Assembly (NCBI RefSeq): GCF_029689925.1
Contig: NZ_CP121445.1
Span: forward strand, 4,510,501-4,574,500
Length of the DNA: 64,000 nucleotides
Direction of reading: 5' to 3'
Source: Anaerocolumna sp. AGMB13025
GTDB lineage: Bacteria; Bacillota; Clostridia; Lachnospirales; Lachnospiraceae
Part shown: piece by piece, positions 58,428-64,000 of the stretch
How positions within the stretch are numbered: the stretch's first letter is position 1
How the letters are laid out: each line of letters starts with the position of its first letter
Made by a program: the position numbers and the translations under genes
Notes under the pieces: model-generated
Told to the model about the DNA's origin: nothing
Seen by the model: the letters and a program-made list of their open reading frames with translations, nothing else
Databases searched by the model: none

Positions 58428-59327
58428 ATGGATATGAATATCCAAAAGTACCTGGCTTTTTTAAAGACTGTTGAGTACGGCAGTTTCACAAAAGCTGCTG
58501 AAAACCTGAACTATTCCCAGTCAGGTATCAGCAGAATGATAAGTGATTTAGAGGCTGAATGGGGCATCCCTCTTTTAGAACGAAACCGTATGGGGGTACG
58601 TCTGACTTCTGACGGGCTTAATCTGCTGCCGGTCATAAAGAATGTATGTGCAGAATATCAGCATTTACAGATGCAGATTGATGACTTGCACGGACTTAAA
58701 TCGGGATTAATACGAATCGGTACCTTTTCCAGTGTAGCAACCCACTGGCTACCAGGTATTATCAAAGAGTTTCAGAAAAGTTATCCAGGTATCAACTATG
58801 AGCTATTGCTTGGAGATTACACAGAGATTGAAAACTGGATTTTAGAAGGCCGGGTAGACTGTGGCTTCCTTATTCTTCCTACCTTGCCTGAATTAGAAAC
58901 AATTTCACTTAAGAAAGATAAATTACTTGTGATTCTTCCGACAGACCATCCTCTGGCTGCTTATGACCGTTTTCCTGTCAACGCCTTATGCGAGGATCCT
59001 TTTATCCTTTTAGAAAAGGGATCAAGGACAGAAGTTTCTGAGATATTTAAGGATTATAAGGTTATACCAAAAATACGTTTTACGACCTGGGATGATTATG
59101 CCATTATGTCTATGGTAGAAAGTGGTTTAGGTATCAGCATCTTACCGGAACTTATTTTGCAGCGTATTCCCTACCACATTGTGGTAAAAGAACTGGATGT
59201 ACCTGCTTACCGCAACATAGGTCTTGCAATGAAAGATCAGAAATCTGCTTCCCTTGCTGTCAAACGGTTTTTGGATTATCTGCCGTTTCGAAGCAGGCAG
59301 GAAGAAAAAGTTTTTTCTGTTACATAA
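58428..59327 (+). CDS. LysR-family regulator, divergent from the EamA gene
   Basis: About 299 residues from the ATG at 58428 (AGGAGA upstream; a longer frame starts at 58407). The N-terminal HTH is 'IQKYLAFLKTVEYGSFTKAAENLNYSQSGISRMISDLE', and the substrate-binding domain has 'GLIRIGTFSSVATHWLPGII' and 'VESGLGISILPELIL'. The divergent layout with the transporter gene is the usual one for LysR activators. The shared 145-bp region should hold a T-N11-A site, but I do not see a single clear one. Confidence 0.9.
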   Translation: MDMNIQKYLAFLKTVEYGSFTKAAENLNYSQSGISRMISDLEAEWGIPLLERNRMGVRLTSDGLNLLPVIKNVCAEYQHLQMQIDDLHGLKSGLIRIGTFSSVATHWLPGIIKEFQKSYPGINYELLLGDYTEIENWILEGRVDCGFLILPTLPELETISLKKDKLLVILPTDHPLAAYDRFPVNALCEDPFILLEKGSRTEVSEIFKDYKVIPKIRFTTWDDYAIMSMVESGLGISILPELILQRIPYHIVVKELDVPAYRNIGLAMKDQKSASLAVKRFLDYLPFRSRQEEKVFSVT

Positions 59328-59531
59328 TTTGGAGCTGTTACATATTTGCAGAGATAATGACCTGGTAGTATATTACCCTGGTTTCACTCGCTGCTAATTA
59401 TGCAACAACTCCTATTATCGTTTCCTAGCTAAGCTTCAGGTGTCGTAACGCTTCATTGTGTCGTAACACTACATAACCTTCGGTATTGGAACCCAAAGGG
59501 TTACCATCTACTAGAACCTGCTTTTTTTCTC

Positions 59532-60542
59532 CTAGATATACTGTGCAATGGTATCTAGTACCGACTTTGCCCGATGTACAAGTCTGTGTTTTTCATCTAC
59601 TTCCCGTTTACCGTTAAGAGCTATCTTCTCTCTGATATCATCGTGTGCCAAATAGTAATCCACAAGCTCCAGAGTCTCTTCCTTTGAATTGGACCAATCC
59701 AGATGCACACCTTTTTTAAAGTAATAATCAATACCGCAGGAGAACTGGGTAAGATGGAATGCTCCACAGCCTAATACTTCATAAGTTCTGGTAGATACAT
59801 ATGTTTTAGAGGTTGCCACCTGCTGGATACCTAAGGCAATCTTTGAAGAAGCATATACGTATGGGATTTCTTCTTTCTTTAGTTCACCGCCGTATAAAGG
59901 AACCGGAAGTAAAAATGCCCGGTCAAAGTCCGTCCACCATTTTCCCCATACCTTAAGATTCTTCTGATTATCTACCAGGGGCTGCAACATCTGATAAGTA
60001 CCGTCTACTCTAAACTTATATAAGATACTATTTTTTGATTCCTCGTCGACATGTCTGAAACTGTAGTTATTTCCCACTAATACCAGATCATTTTTGTACT
60101 CTGCTTTAGGAGATACTTTCGTATACCTTGAAGAACAGGCATTTGGCAGCAAAAATGCCTTCACTCCGAATTTCGCATACTCTGGTACCAGATAATCTAC
60201 CGGCGTAAATACCAAATCCGATTTCTTTGCGGCAGGAAGGGAAACCTGACCACAGCAAACAGGATCATCAGACGACCACCATATGTGGAAAAGGCCTTTA
60301 CTTTTTATGACATCAATAAAATCATTTATGTCAATCAGATCCTTCCACCAACCAAAGGAACACACAAAATCCGGTCTGAATTCATCAATTGTACTTAATA
60401 ATTTTAACTTAACTAAATCATATTTTTTAATATACTCTTCTCCTATTAATAGTTCCCTTACTTCACATCCTGCTTCCCTGAACCCTTGCTGCATCTCATT
60501 ATACAAGTCGGGGAAAAATACACACACCAGTATTTTATACAT
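59532..60542 (-). CDS. CgeB-like glycosyltransferase-fold protein
   Basis: 336 residues. The GT-B-like fold of CgeB/spore-coat glycosyltransferase-type proteins is suggested by 'FVCSFGWWKDLIDIND', 'FHIWWSSDDPVCCGQVSL', 'AFLLPNACSS', 'DLVLVGNNYSFRH' and the C-terminal 'KTYVSTRTYEVLGCGAFHLTQFS' block that in this family binds nucleotide-sugar. It probably transfers a sugar to a surface or coat component. GAGGTGAGG precedes the ATG. It is not in an obvious operon. Confidence 0.78.
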   Translation of the reverse strand: MYKILVCVFFPDLYNEMQQGFREAGCEVRELLIGEEYIKKYDLVKLKLLSTIDEFRPDFVCSFGWWKDLIDINDFIDVIKSKGLFHIWWSSDDPVCCGQVSLPAAKKSDLVFTPVDYLVPEYAKFGVKAFLLPNACSSRYTKVSPKAEYKNDLVLVGNNYSFRHVDEESKNSILYKFRVDGTYQMLQPLVDNQKNLKVWGKWWTDFDRAFLLPVPLYGGELKKEEIPYVYASSKIALGIQQVATSKTYVSTRTYEVLGCGAFHLTQFSCGIDYYFKKGVHLDWSNSKEETLELVDYYLAHDDIREKIALNGKREVDEKHRLVHRAKSVLDTIAQYI

Positions 60543-60648
60543 AGTAACCTCACCTCTTTGACTTATGCAATAACAATATATGCAGTAAGGAAGTTAAAGT
60601 ATAAGCAGATATTAATTTTCTTTCCTGGTTTTCGTAAATTTTGGTATC

Positions 60649-63600
60649 TTATTCCACTGACTTAAGTGATTCAATCATATCAATGGTTTTTAATTTAACA
60701 TAAGTAACAAACTGCATAATTACCGAAAATGCCATCGTCAGCCCGCAAGCCAGAATAAAGCTTAATACTTCGATCTTTTTGGACAGCACCATTTCATCGC
60801 CTTCCAGAACCCCCAAAACAAAGCGGTGAAGAATCATTCCTAAAATCAGACCGATTCCGATGCTGATCAAAGTCAGGATCAAGGCTTCCCGGTAAATATA
60901 ACCGTTTGCTTCTTTATCTGTAAATCCCAGGACTTTAAGTGTGGCAATTTCCCTGGTCCGCTCGCTTATATTAATGGAGGTCAGGTTATATAAAACGATA
61001 ATTGCCAAAAGGGATGCCACCACCACAATCAGGATAATGATACTGTTTAAGCTGTCATTACTGTCAAGGACTTTCTTAAGGACATCACTGGTAAATATTA
61101 CATTCATCACATAACCGCTGTCAATAAGGTGCTTTGCAAGGGTATTATTATCCGTTGAATCATGATTTGCTGCAATGGCATTATAGGCTGGAGCCTCATT
61201 AAAAATCTTACGGTACAGCTCATTGCTCAGGTAAATATAATTAGAGGTATAGTTTTTAGCCACACTGCTTACGGTCAAAGAATATTCATTATTATCCGTA
61301 TCTTTTATGGTAATGGTATCCCCTTTTCCGGCTTTTAAGATCTCTGCAAGTTTTTCGGTGACTATCACACCATTATCTTCTAAGGATAAAGTTGCTCCAT
61401 CCGTATCACTTGTTAAATTAAAATACTTATAAAATACATCTTTATTCTCAGGTACTATTAAATAGGTGTCTAAGGATTTATTCCTTCCGCTGCTTTTAAA
61501 GGCAGACTGTCTTAATAATAAGGGTTCTTTTATGTTTTCTTTTGTTAAGACATTCTTAAACTCGCCGTCTATGGTCTTCACTTCATCTTTTAAGATAATC
61601 ATATTGCTGTAACGGAGTATATCACCGTACTGCTTTTGTGCAATGCCCCGCATACTATCCCTCAAACCAAAGCCTACCAGCAAAAGGGCGGTACAGCCAG
61701 CCACTCCGACAATGGTCATGAATGCTCTTTTTTTGTAACGGAACATATTTCTTATAGTAACCTTCCAGGTGAAAGAAAGGTGGTTCCACAAGGGGCGGAT
61801 TCTTTCCAATAATATGGTTTGTCCACTTGGCAGGGGAACCGGGCGCATTAAAACCGCAGGCTTTTGTTTTAATTCCTTATTACAGGTAAATACCGTCAAT
61901 CCAATCATAAGAACTGCAGTTACAATAAGAATTAAGGCAAAGGTAACCAGATTATACCTGATGATTATAGGCGGCAGTATATATTGGAAGGTGGAATAAA
62001 TAAGCGGAGGAATTACCCGGCATCCTAGATAAAATCCGGCTGCGGTTCCAAGTACCGTGGCAGACAGAATATAAAACAAATAAGTGGCTACAATACTATG
62101 GTCTTTATAACCCAGGGAGGTTAAGGTACCTAGTTCACCACGTTCTTCTGCGATTAACCTGGTCATGGAATTAGAGGTCATAAGCATTCCAAGCAGTATA
62201 AAAAAGAAGGGAAAGACTGCGGCTACCGAAGTGACTACATTAATATCAGATTTTAAAGAACTGTAACCTACGGCAGCATCCCGGTCAAGAATATACCACT
62301 GAGGTTTTTCAATTTCTGAAAGATCTTTTCTGGCATCATCAATTTTTTTCTGACCATCTGTTATCTCTTTATTGAATTTTTCCAGGTTTTCATTATATTC
62401 GTCATATCCGTCCTTTAATTTCTTTTCATTTTTTGCTATATCCTTTTTACCTTTTTCAATCTCCTGCTTTGCTTTTTGTATTTCTGCTTGAAAGGTATCA
62501 ATTCCCTGGTTCAATTTGGCTTCTTGGGCTGATAAAGTATCTATCGAAGTTTTCAGTTTTACCAGTCCCTGGTAAGATACTGTATATTGCTTTATGGTTT
62601 CGGATAACTTTACGTATTCTGTGCTGTCTTTTGGGAGCTGCAAAAGCTGTAGCTTCATTCCATCCAGGGCAGCTTTCAATTCACTTATTTTTGAGTCCAG
62701 TTCTGCTCTTTTTATTCCGTTTTGGGTCAGGGCTGAATTAATTTGATCCCATCCATCCTTTATCTGAGCTTTTGCAGTGTCAAATTCTTTGTTTTGCTTA
62801 TCCGTGCTTTTCTGTAATTTTTCTTCATTTTCAGTAAGTTCTGCTTTTCCGTCTTCTAATTTCTTTGCATTGGTATCCAGTTCTTTTTTTGCATCGCTTA
62901 ACTTTTTCTCTCCCTTTGCCTTTTCCTCATTTAGCTTTGTCTGATTTTTACTGATTTCCTTATCCGCTTTATCGTAAATTTCCTGATATCTTGCAGTTTC
63001 TCTGTCTGATTTTAGAGGAATCAGTTCATCTTTAAGCCTTGCTGCCGCTGTATCATAAGCCGAGGAATAGGTTACGGTATCTTTGGTTCCTTTTGCAATT
63101 AAATAGATTTCGGTATAGGCATCTATAATAAAGTTATTCTTATTAATAAAAATAAAGGAGGAAAGTTTTCCGTCTCCATTGGTGGTGCTGCCATAGTCAT
63201 CGGCCAGATATAATACGGATTCTGCTGTTCCGACCACGGTGTATTCCTTTAATTTAAGTTTATCACTTACATCATCTGTGATTGTAATTTTGTCCCCTGG
63301 CTTGTAGGATTTACTATCTGCAATACACTCATTCTCTGCTTCCGGCATCCTGCCATCCACCAGTTTAAGGGTATTGACCTTATCTTCTAAAGCATGGACA
63401 CGGATCGTTTTATCCTTGGCTAACACATTCAGGGAATAACTTGGAATGACTTCACTTACATTACTAAGTCCCTTAAGGGCAGTAACATCCTCCTCGGTTA
63501 AACCCATGGAACTAACGATTTTAAAATCCAATAAATTATGTTCTTTATAATATTTATCTGCAACCGCCGACATATCCGGCGCACTTTCTTGTATCCCTGC

Positions 63601-63693
63601 AAAAAATCCGACACCTACCAATACCATAATAAACAGGGACAGATATCTGCCAAAGGATCTCTTTATTTTAATTAACGTATTTTTATATAACAT
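60649..63693 (-). CDS. ABC transporter permease, FtsX type with long coiled coil
   Basis: About 1014 residues from the ATG at 63693, six bases after the ATPase stop. An N-terminal membrane helix (about 15-35) is followed by an extracellular domain (40-235) and a very long coiled coil rich in Lys and Glu (about 235-475, 'KLNEEKAKGEKKLSDAKKEL'). An FtsX core (about 485-640), a second extracellular part (690-870) and a second FtsX core (885-1010, 'ISERTREIATLKVLGFTDKE') complete it. It is typical of large Firmicutes permeases of unknown export function. The start is coupled to the ATPase gene. Confidence 0.9.
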   Translation of the reverse strand: MLYKNTLIKIKRSFGRYLSLFIMVLVGVGFFAGIQESAPDMSAVADKYYKEHNLLDFKIVSSMGLTEEDVTALKGLSNVSEVIPSYSLNVLAKDKTIRVHALEDKVNTLKLVDGRMPEAENECIADSKSYKPGDKITITDDVSDKLKLKEYTVVGTAESVLYLADDYGSTTNGDGKLSSFIFINKNNFIIDAYTEIYLIAKGTKDTVTYSSAYDTAAARLKDELIPLKSDRETARYQEIYDKADKEISKNQTKLNEEKAKGEKKLSDAKKELDTNAKKLEDGKAELTENEEKLQKSTDKQNKEFDTAKAQIKDGWDQINSALTQNGIKRAELDSKISELKAALDGMKLQLLQLPKDSTEYVKLSETIKQYTVSYQGLVKLKTSIDTLSAQEAKLNQGIDTFQAEIQKAKQEIEKGKKDIAKNEKKLKDGYDEYNENLEKFNKEITDGQKKIDDARKDLSEIEKPQWYILDRDAAVGYSSLKSDINVVTSVAAVFPFFFILLGMLMTSNSMTRLIAEERGELGTLTSLGYKDHSIVATYLFYILSATVLGTAAGFYLGCRVIPPLIYSTFQYILPPIIIRYNLVTFALILIVTAVLMIGLTVFTCNKELKQKPAVLMRPVPLPSGQTILLERIRPLWNHLSFTWKVTIRNMFRYKKRAFMTIVGVAGCTALLLVGFGLRDSMRGIAQKQYGDILRYSNMIILKDEVKTIDGEFKNVLTKENIKEPLLLRQSAFKSSGRNKSLDTYLIVPENKDVFYKYFNLTSDTDGATLSLEDNGVIVTEKLAEILKAGKGDTITIKDTDNNEYSLTVSSVAKNYTSNYIYLSNELYRKIFNEAPAYNAIAANHDSTDNNTLAKHLIDSGYVMNVIFTSDVLKKVLDSNDSLNSIIILIVVVASLLAIIVLYNLTSINISERTREIATLKVLGFTDKEANGYIYREALILTLISIGIGLILGMILHRFVLGVLEGDEMVLSKKIEVLSFILACGLTMAFSVIMQFVTYVKLKTIDMIESLKSVE

Positions 63694-63698
63694 AGGAA

Positions 63699-64000
63699 TC
63701 ACCACACAATCTCTTCTGCTTTTTTAGGACTGTCATTTACAATAATATCGCTTACTGTGCCGTTTTTGATTTTGATGACTTTATCGGCGATATCTGCAAT
63801 TACGGCATTATGTGTAATTAAGATGGTCGTCATCCCCATTTCTCTGCAATTCTTTTGTAACAGTTCAATGATGCGTTGTCCGGTTACACTGTCCAGAGCA
63901 CCAGTTGGTTCATCACATAATAGCAGCTTGGGATTTTTAGCAATTGCTCTGGCTATCGCTACACGCTGCTGTTCTCCACCAGATAACTGGGAGGGAAAGT
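63699..64000 (-). CDS. ABC transporter ATP-binding protein, 5' part beyond the window
   Basis: The C-terminal 100 residues of an ATPase, reading '[18 protein letters not shown]' (signature), '[14 protein letters not shown]' (Walker B and D-loop) and '[11 protein letters not shown]' (H-loop), and ending 'KAEEIVW' with a TGA at 63699. The Walker A half lies past position 64000. It belongs to the LolD/MacB group and pairs with the FtsX-type permease that starts 6 bp downstream. Confidence 0.92.
   Translation of the reverse strand, partial: FPSQLSGGEQQRVAIARAIAKNPKLLLCDEPTGALDSVTGQRIIELLQKNCREMGMTTILITHNAVIADIADKVIKIKNGTVSDIIVNDSPKKAEEIVW

Overview
The window looks like chromosomal DNA from a low-GC Gram-positive anaerobe of the class Clostridia, most likely a Lachnospiraceae member close to Anaerocolumna or Lachnoclostridium. 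This rests on AT-rich sequence, strong AGGAGG-type ribosome binding sites, consensus sigma-A promoters and the gene families present. It is an inference from gene content, not a database match. Nearly every gene lies on the minus strand. The plus-strand exceptions are a small membrane protein, a NudC-type hydrolase, two regulators and one small ORF.

Layout. 0-5 kb: small accessory genes (acetyltransferase, cyclase-like protein, methyltransferase, a truncated aminoglycoside phosphotransferase, a racemase). 5-10.4 kb: an ABC transporter (permease plus ATPase) next to a two-component system, with a likely response-regulator operator between them. 11-17 kb: an accessory, partly decayed island with a MutT remnant, an AAA-TOPRIM defence-like ATPase, a remnant of a PLD-domain helicase, a secreted three-repeat protein, a DUF1016 nuclease, an orphan VbhA-type antitoxin and a gltD fragment. 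17.3-31.2 kb: a biosynthetic gene cluster. 31.5-38 kb: its probable AraC regulator, then an aldo/keto reductase, a GltD-like oxidoreductase and a class III aminotransferase with a decayed partial copy. 38-64 kb: mostly housekeeping or sugar-related genes (peptidase U32, NudC, GH38 alpha-mannosidase with AraC regulator, PPK2, GNAT, MFS), a TetM-like GTPase fused to a YacP/Rae1-type NYN nuclease domain, a diguanylate cyclase, a PucR regulator, an EamA transporter with LysR regulator, a CgeB-like protein and an FtsX-type ABC transporter cut by the window edge.

The most notable system is the cluster at 17.3-31.2 kb. A promoter at 31.2 kb drives an acyl-activating ligase, a carrier protein and a PaaK/CapK-like ligase. 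A second unit carries two stand-alone BtrH-like (papain-fold) proteins, a small membrane protein, two ABC exporter half-transporters, a single-module NRPS and a family 2 glycosyltransferase. The NRPS adenylation domain reads the threonine signature DFWNIGMVHK, and the protein ends in its own BtrH-like domain instead of a thioesterase. The layout suggests that acyl or aminoacyl groups are loaded on carrier proteins and moved by cysteine-dependent transferases, then the product is glycosylated and exported. The product cannot be predicted from the sequence.

Other signals: a pseudoknot-forming element occurs just upstream of three unrelated genes (8.3, 32.4 and 54.4 kb). Two non-coding elements with IS6-like ends lie at 41.5 and 57.2 kb. 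A (TAA)n microsatellite lies in the leader of the NRPS transcription unit.
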